Source: Ravibacter arvi (GTDB taxonomy: Bacteria > Bacteroidota > Bacteroidia > Cytophagales > Spirosomataceae). Taken from it: 64,000 nt of DNA. The stretch is taken from positions 62,001-126,000 of the forward strand of contig NZ_BAABEY010000002.1 in NCBI RefSeq assembly GCF_039540405.1. Direction: 5' to 3'. The position numbers were made by a program, and so were the translations under genes. The notes below the pieces were generated by a model, which did no database searches, was not told where the DNA came from, and worked only from the letters and a program-made list of their open reading frames with translations. Position 1 is the first letter of the stretch. Every line of letters starts with the position of its first letter. Positions 29,817 to 38,821 of this stretch are shown piece after piece.

Positions 29817-30911
29817 TTATTCATTGGCGCAACCGTTTCCGGTAACTGTAATGCGGTTGCCGCTCATTTCAAAGTCGGCTTCGATCCCGATACAGATCAT
29901 CCTGATTTTGTCCAGGAAGGGCTCATCCGAAAGCGTTGCGGTAAGCGTACAGTTTTTTAGTTTTTCAGCGTCATACTGAATAGTAACGCCGTAAGTTTGT
30001 TCCAATAGTGCAAAAACATCGGCGACCGGTGTCAGGTGAAACTCGTAGGCCGGGTGTTGCAGCCGTTGGGGCAGGGGATTGTTCTGGCGGCTACTCCATT
30101 TCTGGCGGATCATTTCGTCAGTAGCCACTACCAGGCTGACCTGCTCGTTGGGGGTGAGGAGTAAGGTATCCGGCGATGTTTTACCCGTTCTGTTATCGCC
30201 CTTCTGCGGGATGACAGTGACGGCTCCGGTCCGGACGGTGACCGTGGCCTTGGGCTCGTTATCGAAAGACCGCACCAGGAAGCTCGTTCCGAGTACCCTG
30301 GTAATCAGGTGGGTGGTGTATACATAAAAAGGGTTTGCGGGGTCTTTGACGACCTCGAAAAAACCTTCTCCCGTCAGTTTTACTTCCCTCCTGAATGATC
30401 CGCTCCTTGACACGTACTCGATTTTACTACCCGTTGTAAGTACAACCGAGGAGCCATCCGGCAGGTTGATCAGGGTTGGTTCATCACCGTTGTTGGCAAA
30501 CGATTTTACCAGGTCTGTCGTTACCGGTACGGAAGAATGAGAGCTCTTTTCCCGGAAGAAGCTTTCGGGCTTTACCAGCAGCCAGCCGAGCCCTGTTGTG
30601 ACGACAACGACTGCAGCCCATCGTAGAAAGGAGGTACTCACACGGAAAACAGGTTTACCGGCGGGAGGGCCTTCCGCCATATTTTCCTTAATAACCGCTA
30701 CTTTTTGACGTATATATTTATCAGAGAATTCCGGCTGATCTCCACCAAGCAATGCCATTGCCGCCACTGCGGATTCGAATACGGGGCGTTGCGAAGGATT
30801 GGCTTCCAGCCATTCTTTCCAATAGGCATCGTTTTCGGGGTCAGGGGACCTGAACCATTCCAGAAACCGTTCATTTTCCAGAAAGTCTTCCAGCGAATAA
30901 AGCTCAGCCAT
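29817..30911 (-). CDS. FecR-family anti-sigma factor (left sulfatase PUL)
   Basis: I chose the ATG at 30911 (MAELYSLEDFLENERFLEWF, the usual FecR opening), giving 364 residues; an in-frame start at 30965 would add 18. One membrane helix lies at about 97-112 (WAAVVVVTTGLGWLLV). The periplasmic FecR domain follows (LPDGSSVVLTTGSKIEYVSR, GEGFFEVVKDPANPFYVYTT). A DUF4974-like C-terminal domain is at about 275-355 (VADVFALLEQTYGVTIQYDA) and should contact the STN domain of SusC. The cytoplasmic part should hold the ECF sigma encoded upstream. Gene order sigma, fecR, susC matches known trans-envelope signalling loci. Confidence 0.95.
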   Translation of the reverse strand: MAELYSLEDFLENERFLEWFRSPDPENDAYWKEWLEANPSQRPVFESAVAAMALLGGDQPEFSDKYIRQKVAVIKENMAEGPPAGKPVFRVSTSFLRWAAVVVVTTGLGWLLVKPESFFREKSSHSSVPVTTDLVKSFANNGDEPTLINLPDGSSVVLTTGSKIEYVSRSGSFRREVKLTGEGFFEVVKDPANPFYVYTTHLITRVLGTSFLVRSFDNEPKATVTVRTGAVTVIPQKGDNRTGKTSPDTLLLTPNEQVSLVVATDEMIRQKWSSRQNNPLPQRLQHPAYEFHLTPVADVFALLEQTYGVTIQYDAEKLKNCTLTATLSDEPFLDKIRMICIGIEADFEMSGNRITVTGNGCANE

Positions 30912-31076
30912 ATTTTTCGGGTATCGGTAATGCGGTTCTGACCAGGACCGCTTTGGGTTTTCCAAGGTTATCAGGAACGGGAAACCCCGATATACCCTTT
31001 TTTGAAAAAAAATATTATTCAGATAGCGGGGATGAGGGAGAAGGCGGGTATTCCCTTAAACCATTGGCCGGTTATT

Positions 31077-31667
31077 TTAATAAAATACAAGGAGAGCGGC
31101 CAGCGTGGACATCCATCGGGAACGGATCCTGCCTAAGGCTTTCTGAAGAAAATTAGAGACAGATTGCCGGTTTACGCCCATAATTTCGGCAATTTCGTGA
31201 ACCTCCAGGTTTTCATAGTAGCGCAGGTAGACGGCTTCTCTTTCGCGTTTGGGCAAAGCCGACAGCTGGGTCTGCAGTTGAGAGATTGTTGCCGCAAACG
31301 ATTCTTTTTCAATAAGATGCGCTTCGGCGTTAAACCGGTCGGGAAAGGACCAGTCCCATTCGCTTTCATCAACCCTGCTGAACCGCTGCTGGGCGTCACG
31401 GTAGTGCAGGATATCGTGCCGGAACGATTTGAAAAGATAAAACTTTACGGACCCTGTCGTACTGATCCGGCTGCGGTTTTGCCATAAGGTCAGGAAAACG
31501 TTCTGAATGCAATCTTCAACAACAAAGCGGTCCACCCCGAACTTCAGCCCATATCGTGTAAGCGTACGGTAGTAATGCTCTGCGAGCGTTCCCAAAGCAT
31601 CTTTATTCCCTTCCCGATAGGCCGACCAAAGCCGTATTTCGTCTTCTGGTGTTATTCGCAACGACAT
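31077..31667 (-). CDS. ECF-type RNA polymerase sigma factor (left sulfatase PUL)
   Basis: This 196-residue sigma factor is read from the ATG at 31667 (MSLRITPEDEIRLWSAYREG); an upstream TTG at 31700 is less likely. Region 2 is at about 15-85 (VEDCIQNVFLTLWQNRSRI). Region 4 is at about 120-180 (LPKREREAVYLRYYENLEVH, then EIAEIMGVNRQSVSNFLQKA). The C-terminus ends hydrophobic (LAALLVFY), common in Bacteroidota ECF sigmas of the FecI/SusC group. It should direct RNA polymerase to the susC promoter when FecR is relieved. It is the first gene of the minus-strand locus; I see only a weak -7 match upstream. Confidence 0.95.
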   Translation of the reverse strand: MSLRITPEDEIRLWSAYREGNKDALGTLAEHYYRTLTRYGLKFGVDRFVVEDCIQNVFLTLWQNRSRISTTGSVKFYLFKSFRHDILHYRDAQQRFSRVDESEWDWSFPDRFNAEAHLIEKESFAATISQLQTQLSALPKREREAVYLRYYENLEVHEIAEIMGVNRQSVSNFLQKALGRIRSRWMSTLAALLVFY

Positions 31668-31914
31668 TCCGCCTGTATTTATAGAATTGGAAGAAGTCAA
31701 CGTTTTCTGCCTGCAATTTTACGAGGATGACAGAAAAAACAAATTTTCTTCTTTGCTTCAATAAATTTAGTTGCAAATAAGTTTATTTTCTTTCCGGAGC
31801 GACAGGTTATTTTGATACCGTACACCCATGCGGGGTACTTTAGTCTCGACCATCCCGCTTATGTGGCGCGGGGCCGTACTGAAGCATATGCGCGTGCTGA
31901 CAGGTCGTAAATTC

Positions 31915-32682
31915 TTAAATCTTTTCCGCGCGGCTGATCAATTCGTACATCCTGTCTTTTTTACCCTTCGAAAACGGAATTTCGGTATCATCCACCATTA
32001 CAATACTCCCGCCGTCGGTCCTGATAAGTTTCTGTACGTAAGACGGGTTGACCAGGTGCGAGTGATGAACCCTTAAAAAACCGGATTCTCCCAAAACTTT
32101 TTCCACCTCTTTCAAAGTGCGGCAAATCAGGTGGCGTTCACCGTTGAAAGAATGGATCCGCGTGTAGTTGCTATCGCTCTCGCAACGTATTATTTGCTGT
32201 ATTTCAATAAACTCCAAACCGTCGTGAGTAGGTAGAGCAATCCTCTTTTTTTCCCGGGCCGATTGCTTTAACAACTCATACATGAGGTCCAGTTGCTTTG
32301 TGGAAAGTACTTTTTCTGTTCGCTCAGACCACCGGAGCAGTGTGGTGCGTAGTTCCTGCTGATCTACAGGCTTCAACAGGTAGTTAATAGCCGAATACTG
32401 AAACGCCTTGATCGCGTACTGATCGTAAGCGGTTACAAAAATCACATCGAAACGAAGGGAGGGGCCTAGTCGTCCCAGGAGTTCAAACCCGTTCATTCCC
32501 GGCATCTCGATATCCAGAAATACCAGATCCGGCCGGTTATTTTTCAACCAGCTCAGAGCTTCTCCCGGCGTTGAAAATTTGGCGGCAACCACCACCTGCG
32601 GGAAGCACTCCGCAAGGAGCAACTCGAGGCTTTCGTTGCAGTGGATTTCGTCGTCGATCAGAATTGCGCTATAATGAGTCAT
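31915..32682 (-). CDS. LytTR-family response regulator
   Basis: This 255-residue regulator has a receiver domain (about 5-120) with the acidic pair DD, phospho-acceptor Asp57 in LVFLDIEMPGMNGFELL, and YDQYAIKAFQYSAINYLLKP. A LytTR DNA-binding domain follows (about 155-250: LEFIEIQQIIRCESDSNYTR, FLRVHHSHLVNPSYVQKL). It overlaps the upstream histidine kinase gene by 4 bp (ATGA), so the two form one two-component system. LytTR regulators typically bind promoters of cell-surface or secretion genes. The neighbouring ompA-like and TANFOR-like operons are plausible targets, but this is inference. Confidence 0.95.
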   Translation of the reverse strand: MTHYSAILIDDEIHCNESLELLLAECFPQVVVAAKFSTPGEALSWLKNNRPDLVFLDIEMPGMNGFELLGRLGPSLRFDVIFVTAYDQYAIKAFQYSAINYLLKPVDQQELRTTLLRWSERTEKVLSTKQLDLMYELLKQSAREKKRIALPTHDGLEFIEIQQIIRCESDSNYTRIHSFNGERHLICRTLKEVEKVLGESGFLRVHHSHLVNPSYVQKLIRTDGGSIVMVDDTEIPFSKGKKDRMYELISRAEKI

Positions 32683-34739
32683 TCTTGTAAGGGTTGGTCG
32701 GTTTCCGATTGATATGTCAAAACCACCAGCGTTCCTGACGGGTGGTTATTCTCATATAAGTCAATTATTTCCGCGGCGATACGATGCCGGTACTGTTGGT
32801 TAAAAAGGGCGACCCGCTCAGTGGTAATTTTCAGGCCCAGTCCCGAAGTATTTTCTTCCTTTCCGCGGGGCACGCCGCTTCTCCCGACGCCATTGTCACG
32901 TATCTCGATTTTGCAGCCCTCCGGCTCAAGGCTGATCTCGACAGTTATCGCTTTAGACGGCTTTAGACTGTGTATCAGACCATGCTTCACCGCGTTTTCA
33001 ACATAGGGCTGGATTAACATCGGCGGCACCCGGATCTCATCCAGGTCTATTGCCGGGTTTGCAATGATGTCATAGCTGAAGTTATCACTAAACCTGAGGC
33101 GTTCCATATCCAGGTAAAGCGACACCATATCCAGTTCCTCCTGAAGCGAAATAACCTGTTCGCGGGATGACTGAAGTATTTTCCGGAGCAGTTTGGCGAA
33201 GCGAACCAGGTAATCCGACGCTTTCTTATAATCTTTTTTCAGGATCTGGTACCGGATTGAGTTCAGGCTGTTGAAAATAAAATGAGGATTAATCTGGCTT
33301 CGGAGTGCTTTCATTTCGAGTTCTGCCAACTGCTTCTCGAATTCGCTCTTTATCCGTTTTTGGTTTTGCATCTCCAGTTCTGCGTTCTTCCGGATCATCT
33401 CTTCGGTACGTTCTTGCACCATTTTTTCAAGCCGCAGATTTTCATTTGCTACAAGGCGCCGGTTGAATTCCAGCTGCTCAATATAAGAGCGGGTTACATG
33501 TTCTTTTTCCTTTTGATTCATACGGAGCTTATAACCCAAAGCCAGTGCAAAAAAGAAGGTTTCTGCAAGTATCCCGGTTTTAAATATATAGACGGGGCTA
33601 AACGGAGCTGTATCCCAAAATAAATGCCTGGTTTTGGGATCGACTAAAACGGCCAGTAACCCGCCTGAAAGGAAAAGAGAGCTGCCAATAATAAAAAAAC
33701 ATTTGATCGGCGACTGTACGGTAACAGCTATCCAGACCACCAGAATGACCGAGAGCGGCAAAATCACAATCCTGGATACGATGAAGGCTTTTTCCTGTAA
33801 TTGATACCGGAAATCAAGGAAGTTGTAGAGTAACAGACCGAAGCCCGAAATCAGCAGAGCAAGCATCAGCGCCCGGATCACGCGATTGAGCAGAGGGTAC
33901 TGGTTGGTGTCCAGCAAATGCTTACCGAAAGCCATATAGGCTGCAAATGAAAGGTATTGAACAGGCTCGCCCAATTTGTAGGTAAGCGGGTAATCCAGGT
34001 AGGCCGCCTTCGCGATCGAGGAGTAGGGGAGCGTTTTCACAATAACAGCGTATGCGGCTATTCCCAGCAGGTAAAGCGCGTAAAACAGAAACATTTTTTC
34101 ACGAATTCGCAGAAAAATCACCAAGGAGAAAAGCAGTGCGAATCCGATTGCTCCGAGAAAGAAGCCGTTGAATTCCGTGCGGTCAACAGCTTGACGGTAA
34201 CCTTCTACCGTTTCGGTAAGTGTTTGTAAGCGAGTTTGTAACCGGCAATCCTTAAATGAAAAAGGTCTCCCCGGGGCGCTCCAAAGCCGGATATAAATTT
34301 CATATTCTTTTCCGCTTTCACATTCCAGAGGCACCAGGGACGCGTTTTCCCGGTATTGCCAGTTTCTTGCCGCAACGTAAGGTCCCGTGATCACAGAAGA
34401 GAATGATTTCTCGCTTCTTACAAAAAAGTTGATGCTATCTGCGTGGGGGATCCGGAAATCGACCGGAACCGGATTCCCGAGATCATTCCTGATTTTCAAA
34501 CGTACCCATGTATAAGGACCTGCCGGAGCACCGGGATCGTCAGCAGGTTTCCAACGGTTATTGTCGAGCGTGACCGGCGTAGGGGCGTACGAATTTTGCC
34601 ATACAAGGCCGGGAAGTTCGCTGAAGAACCGCGAATCGCGGAGCGCGCTCAGCTGGAAACCAGGGTCCGCCGCCCATATGAACAAGGGAAGGGCTGTCAT
34701 GACAACAGCGAGGCACATACGTAACTGATAAGCGACCAT
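32679..34739 (-). CDS. 7TMR-DISM sensor histidine kinase, LytS type
   Basis: This 686-residue kinase has a signal segment, an extracytoplasmic jelly-roll-like 7TMR-DISM-extracellular domain (about 30-155) and seven membrane helices (about 185-385, beginning FNGFFLGAIGFALLFSLVIF). A coiled coil follows (about 400-470, NENLRLEKMVQERTEEMIRK). Then comes the LytS-type kinase domain with phospho-acceptor His486 in INPHFIFNSLNSIRYQILKK and an ATPase domain (IQPYVENAVKHGL, IEIRDNGVGRSG, TSGLGLKITTERV). It pairs with the LytTR regulator through a 4-bp overlap. A promoter-like TAAATTTG lies only 4 bp before the chosen ATG, so Met8 (34718) is an alternative start. The extracellular domain type often binds carbohydrates in family members. 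Confidence 0.93.
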   Translation of the reverse strand: MVAYQLRMCLAVVMTALPLFIWAADPGFQLSALRDSRFFSELPGLVWQNSYAPTPVTLDNNRWKPADDPGAPAGPYTWVRLKIRNDLGNPVPVDFRIPHADSINFFVRSEKSFSSVITGPYVAARNWQYRENASLVPLECESGKEYEIYIRLWSAPGRPFSFKDCRLQTRLQTLTETVEGYRQAVDRTEFNGFFLGAIGFALLFSLVIFLRIREKMFLFYALYLLGIAAYAVIVKTLPYSSIAKAAYLDYPLTYKLGEPVQYLSFAAYMAFGKHLLDTNQYPLLNRVIRALMLALLISGFGLLLYNFLDFRYQLQEKAFIVSRIVILPLSVILVVWIAVTVQSPIKCFFIIGSSLFLSGGLLAVLVDPKTRHLFWDTAPFSPVYIFKTGILAETFFFALALGYKLRMNQKEKEHVTRSYIEQLEFNRRLVANENLRLEKMVQERTEEMIRKNAELEMQNQKRIKSEFEKQLAELEMKALRSQINPHFIFNSLNSIRYQILKKDYKKASDYLVRFAKLLRKILQSSREQVISLQEELDMVSLYLDMERLRFSDNFSYDIIANPAIDLDEIRVPPMLIQPYVENAVKHGLIHSLKPSKAITVEISLEPEGCKIEIRDNGVGRSGVPRGKEENTSGLGLKITTERVALFNQQYRHRIAAEIIDLYENNHPSGTLVVLTYQSETDQPLQE

Positions 34740-34743
34740 TAAC

Positions 34744-34770
34744 CAAATTTAACACTAGTTACGCTAACAA
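34744..34770 (-). promoter_or_regulatory. Candidate promoter of the LytTR/7TMR-DISM operon
   Basis: On the minus strand TTTTG (34772-34768) is followed after 16 bp by TAAATTTG (34751-34744), a full match to TAnnTTTG. The spacer is one base shorter than the usual 17-23. It lies almost on the ATG at 34739, so the mRNA would be leaderless or translation would start at Met8. Confidence 0.4.
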
Positions 34771-34934
34771 AACAGAAGCGGTGAGCACGCTACGGACCTG
34801 ACTTAGCATTTTGTCCGTCGTAACTATTTGAGCAGCTACAATGACTCTTCCGAAAATGCCGATGGCTAACTGTCTGTTTACTTACAGGTTTGTTTCGGGC
34901 TACTTTGTCGCTCAATAATAATATTTTATTCAAG

Positions 34935-36257
34935 ATGAGAAACTTAGGCTTTTTGATCCCCGGACTATTTTATGCGGTCTCTCTTCAAGCCCAGATCATT
35001 GACCCCAACCAGACCGTTAAGCGCAAGGCGACAGACAGGGCCAATAGCCGCATCGACCAGGGAATGGACCGGGGGCTGGACAAGGTGGAGGAAGGAATTG
35101 GCAGTATTTTCAGGAAAAAAGAAAAGCGAAGCGGCAGTTCGGAAGCCGACACAGACACAAAAAAGAGTAGTAACGACCAGGAAAAAGGTAGTAATGACCG
35201 CAATTCCGGCGCTTCCTTATTAACGGACTCTGTAGCTACGGACTTTCAACCCTACAAAAAGTCAGACTTTCAACCGGGGAAAGACGTAATATTTTTTGAA
35301 GATTTTACCGCCGGGTCAGGGCAGTGGGGACTAAACGAATGGGACCGGGACGAGGGTACCGCGCCGGGCATCGTTAGCATAGATCGGCGAAATGAAAAAT
35401 GGTACAAAATGCCCCGCAAGGGAAATTTTGTACCGATCCCGGTCGAAAGTCTCCCTGAGACTTTCACGCTCGAATATGATATGTACGCCGACCTCGACAG
35501 GATGAGTGAAATGGAAGGCGGTTTGAAAGTGATACTGGCCAGTGCAGGCGTTAACCGGCTGGACTTCAGCTTTCATTTCGACGACAAGCCGCAAATACAA
35601 CTGGATGTTCATCCCTCCGTCGACCTAATGTACGTTTCTGCCACCCGTGAATACGGACTTGACGAGCGTAATCTTTTTAGAAAAGAATATAAGGATGCCT
35701 GGCCAAAGGGTGCGATCAGGCATATTTCAGTATCGAGGAACAAATCGCATATAAAACTCTACATCGATGAGAAAAAATACCTGGATCTGCCCGATGCGCT
35801 GCCCCGGGGTGGGCGGTACAGCCTTTTATTTGCCACCAACCTTTGGGGGGACGGCCTGTATTTTACCAACATACGCCTGGCGTCGGGCGGGACTGACGCG
35901 ACAGGGGAGATAAAAGGCACCGGCAGGTTCTCAACGGGCAATATCTATTTTGACCTGAACTCCGCCCGAATCAAGCCTGAATCCTGGCCTGCATTGAAGG
36001 AAGCGGCCGCAGCCGTTGGAGCAGCAGGTACCGATGTCCTGATTGTCGGCCATACCGACAGCGACGGGCCGAGCGACGCCAACCTGGCGCTCTCCAGGAG
36101 GCGTGCCGAATCGGTAAAAATTGCTTTGGTGAAGGAATTCGGGATACGGGAGCAGAAACTCTTCATAGACGGAAAGGGAGAAAAGGTTCCCCTGGAAAGT
36201 AACAGCACTGCCTCGGGTAAAGCAAAAAACCGGCGGGTTGAGTTTATAAAACAATGA
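34935..36257 (+). CDS. OmpA-family surface protein with LamG-like middle domain
   Basis: The start is the ATG at 34935 (MRNLGFLIPGLFYAVSLQAQ, a signal peptide), giving 440 residues. A charged linker follows (NSRIDQGMDRGLDKVEEGIG). The middle (about 115-320) is beta-rich and looks like a concanavalin/LamG-type domain (EDFTAGSGQWGLNEW, LPETFTLEYDMYADLD). The end (about 330-440) is an OmpA C-terminal peptidoglycan-binding domain (IYFDLNSARIKPESWPALKE, VGHTDSDGPSDANLALSRRR, KAKNRRVEFIKQ). It should tether an outer-membrane or surface structure to peptidoglycan. It is divergent from the LytTR system and lies 58 bp before a lipoprotein gene, probably in one transcript. Confidence 0.9.
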   Translation: MRNLGFLIPGLFYAVSLQAQIIDPNQTVKRKATDRANSRIDQGMDRGLDKVEEGIGSIFRKKEKRSGSSEADTDTKKSSNDQEKGSNDRNSGASLLTDSVATDFQPYKKSDFQPGKDVIFFEDFTAGSGQWGLNEWDRDEGTAPGIVSIDRRNEKWYKMPRKGNFVPIPVESLPETFTLEYDMYADLDRMSEMEGGLKVILASAGVNRLDFSFHFDDKPQIQLDVHPSVDLMYVSATREYGLDERNLFRKEYKDAWPKGAIRHISVSRNKSHIKLYIDEKKYLDLPDALPRGGRYSLLFATNLWGDGLYFTNIRLASGGTDATGEIKGTGRFSTGNIYFDLNSARIKPESWPALKEAAAAVGAAGTDVLIVGHTDSDGPSDANLALSRRRAESVKIALVKEFGIREQKLFIDGKGEKVPLESNSTASGKAKNRRVEFIKQ

Positions 36258-36315
36258 GAACTTACGGATCAACACCGCAGGGAAACTGATTTCTCTTACT
36301 ACTAAATGAATACAG

Positions 36316-37086
36316 ATGAAACCAACACTTGTTGCAATAATAGCTTTATGGGGAGTATTGTCCTGTACCGGCGGCGGGAAAAGTAAAGGGGGTAGCGGGG
36401 AAAATATTGATCATGCAGTTAGCAGTAAATCAAAAAATAACGATGAGAAAGAGGGAAATAGTTGCCTGTTGGCTTATCAGCACAAGTACGACCAACTGCT
36501 TTCAGAAAGTGAAGTACTTTCCGTGACCGGATTTTCCGGCGAGGTGCTGGAGACGGAATACAGCAACGTTCTCAAGAACCCGGAAACGCATGAGTTTTTG
36601 TATAAATTCAAGAACGGGCGGATGGGCAAGATTCGCGGCATCCGGCAGGAAATAGAGCTGCCCGATGTGGTCGTGGTCGGATCGATTCAACCAATGTCGC
36701 TAAATACCTTCAACCAAAGTTACAGGGTCATCACAGATGCGGAAAAAGCGGCTGCGAAAGAGGCGCTCAGCGAAGCCGCCGCAGGGAGTTCGGGGAATGC
36801 TGATGCTGAAAAAGCTTTGAAAAGGGCAAAAGAACAAAATATAAGCAAAGAACAAATCAGGAAAACGGGAAACGCGCTTACCGACGCATTTCAGGAAATA
36901 TCAAGGGGCTACAGGACCGTTGAAGATCTCGGCGATGCGGCGACGTGGAATGTAGAAACAGGTCAGCTCATTGTTTTGAAAAATGGCGTAAAATTCGAGG
37001 TAAGAGCCGATGTAAGCAATGACATGCAAAAAAATAAACGGGTAGCCACCGAATTGGCCGGTCGCATTCTCGACCGGTGTAAGTAG
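36316..37086 (+). CDS. Lipoprotein of unknown function, partner of the OmpA-like protein
   Basis: This 256-residue protein begins MKPTLVAIIALWGVLSC with the lipobox cysteine at residue 17. A Gly/Ser/Lys-rich linker follows, then a mixed segment with LPDVVVVGSIQPMSLNTFNQ and an alanine-rich helical stretch (EKAAAKEALSEAA). The C-terminal part has VEDLGDAATWNVETGQLIVL and ends in RILDRCK. I recognise no family. It is 58 bp after the OmpA-like gene and convergent with the FN3-like repeat gene. It may be an envelope partner of the OmpA-like protein. Confidence 0.8.
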   Translation: MKPTLVAIIALWGVLSCTGGGKSKGGSGENIDHAVSSKSKNNDEKEGNSCLLAYQHKYDQLLSESEVLSVTGFSGEVLETEYSNVLKNPETHEFLYKFKNGRMGKIRGIRQEIELPDVVVVGSIQPMSLNTFNQSYRVITDAEKAAAKEALSEAAAGSSGNADAEKALKRAKEQNISKEQIRKTGNALTDAFQEISRGYRTVEDLGDAATWNVETGQLIVLKNGVKFEVRADVSNDMQKNKRVATELAGRILDRCK

Positions 37087-37111
37087 GCGGGCAATAAAGA
37101 CCTGTCATCCA

Positions 37112-38779
37112 TCAGTTTACACAAGACCCCACAATGATCGAACGGATCTCTCCGAACGCCTGGTTGCCCGCGTTGTCGATCACATACGCCCGGAAGTACA
37201 GGTTGGACCCGCACTGGCGGTAAGAGATTTGATTCGAAAAAGTAAAAGGTGTGGTGCGAAGGAAAGTCGTGCTTCCGCTTACCTCCTTTGCCGTCTGCGC
37301 ATTGAAGGCGGTTCCGCCAATGCTGTACTGGAACCCGTACCGTTGTATCGGGTAAGTACCCATCTTGGTCACTTCACCGCTCAGTTTTACCGGCCAGCCC
37401 GAGCCCGAGACCGACGTAATTGTGGCGTGTGTCGTTACGGTGGCTTTTACGACGCTCGCGGTACGGAACGACCTCGCGGCGCCATAATATACGATTCCGT
37501 TGGATATTACATAGGCGCGGTAATAGTAGGTTGTATTGGGGGAAAGGTTGCCAGCTGTGAATTTATAGGTATAAGGAAAGGTGTTGGTACCACCTTGCGA
37601 GGCCTTGGCACTATTATCAACGGCCGGGTTGGTTTGAGTGCTGCTCCAGACCATGCCGATCTCTGAAATCGCGTAAGAGCCCCCTGAATTGACACTCCCG
37701 TTTAATACGGCAGAGGTTTGCGTCAGGTTGGCGGCATCATTGGTGACCACTACCGGCAGGCTCGCGCCCGTAGCGAAGGTTTTGTCGGCGCCATAGGAAG
37801 TGACGCCGTTTGCAATCACATAGGCACGGTAGTGGTAAGTGGTGTTGGGGGAAAGATTGCGGGCCTCCACCGTAAACCCGGAAGGGAATTCGGTTACATT
37901 GCCGGAGAGTGATGCCTTCGCCTGGTCGGTGGTCGGGTTCTGGCCCGTTCCCCATACTACGCCTCTTTCGGAGATAGCGTGGGAGCCGCCCCCGGTAACC
38001 GTTCCCGAGAGCCGGGCCGAATTGTTGCCTACCTCTGAAGCGCCGTCGGTACGGATACCCGGCTGAACCACTTCTGATGTTTTGAAGCTCAGGTCAGCCC
38101 CGTAGGTGGTCACCCCGTTGGAAATGACATAGGCCCGGAAATGATAGGTAGAGTTGGCGGTCAAGCCCGCTGCATTCGCCGAGAAAGCAAACGGTACGTT
38201 GGCTACGTCTCCTTTCACCGCATATTTGGAAAGTGAAGCGGTAGTCGGATCGGATGCGCCGCCCCATACAATTCCATATTCGGACACGGGGTAGGTTCCC
38301 TTGGCCGTAATGCTCGCTTTCAGGCGGGCAGAACTGACCGTTACCGCTTCGTAACCTTCGGTCTTTACACCCGGCTGCGTTACGTTGGATGTTTTGAATT
38401 TTACCGCCTCGCTGAATACAGGACCCGACTGCAGTTGCGCATAGGCCCAAACGTAATACTCCGCAGCCGTTTTGAGGCCGGTCAGCGACCCGTTTATGGT
38501 GATTGGCGTTGGGGTAGCCCTGTCAATGGCGCCTTTTTTGATGCTGGTATTGTCAATTGCCGGGTTCTCGCCCGACTGGGAAAATACAAATCCGTGGTCC
38601 AGGATCTCCTGGTTGCCGGCCTTGGTAATGGCAGAAGTGAGGTTGGCCGTATTCACGCCCACGCCGGTCACGCTCACCACGGAAAGCGTAGGCGGCTCGG
38701 GGTCGACCTTTTCAAGGCAGGATGTGTAGCAAATGGCCGGCAGCAGCACTGCCAAAGCCTTCCGGATCATACTTTTCAT
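37112..38779 (-). CDS. Lipoprotein with five FN3-like tandem repeats
   Basis: This 555-residue protein starts MKSMIRKALAVLLPAICYTSC (lipobox Cys21). The rest is five repeats of about 85-105 residues. Each has a turn such as YPVSEYGIVWG or HAISERGVVWG and the signature NTTYHYRAYVIANG. Repeats 2-4 are very similar; repeats 1 and 5 are diverged, and repeat 5 ends in a Cys-containing SCVN tail. The pattern suggests a rod-like surface lipoprotein of stacked beta-sandwiches, grown by internal duplication. It is the last gene of the four-gene minus-strand operon, 42 bp after the FN3 protein gene. The ligand is unknown. Confidence 0.88.
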   Translation of the reverse strand: MKSMIRKALAVLLPAICYTSCLEKVDPEPPTLSVVSVTGVGVNTANLTSAITKAGNQEILDHGFVFSQSGENPAIDNTSIKKGAIDRATPTPITINGSLTGLKTAAEYYVWAYAQLQSGPVFSEAVKFKTSNVTQPGVKTEGYEAVTVSSARLKASITAKGTYPVSEYGIVWGGASDPTTASLSKYAVKGDVANVPFAFSANAAGLTANSTYHFRAYVISNGVTTYGADLSFKTSEVVQPGIRTDGASEVGNNSARLSGTVTGGGSHAISERGVVWGTGQNPTTDQAKASLSGNVTEFPSGFTVEARNLSPNTTYHYRAYVIANGVTSYGADKTFATGASLPVVVTNDAANLTQTSAVLNGSVNSGGSYAISEIGMVWSSTQTNPAVDNSAKASQGGTNTFPYTYKFTAGNLSPNTTYYYRAYVISNGIVYYGAARSFRTASVVKATVTTHATITSVSGSGWPVKLSGEVTKMGTYPIQRYGFQYSIGGTAFNAQTAKEVSGSTTFLRTTPFTFSNQISYRQCGSNLYFRAYVIDNAGNQAFGEIRSIIVGSCVN

Positions 38780-38821
38780 TGTATTGCCCTTTTATGAATT
38801 CAGGCGCTTTTTACCGCCTGG

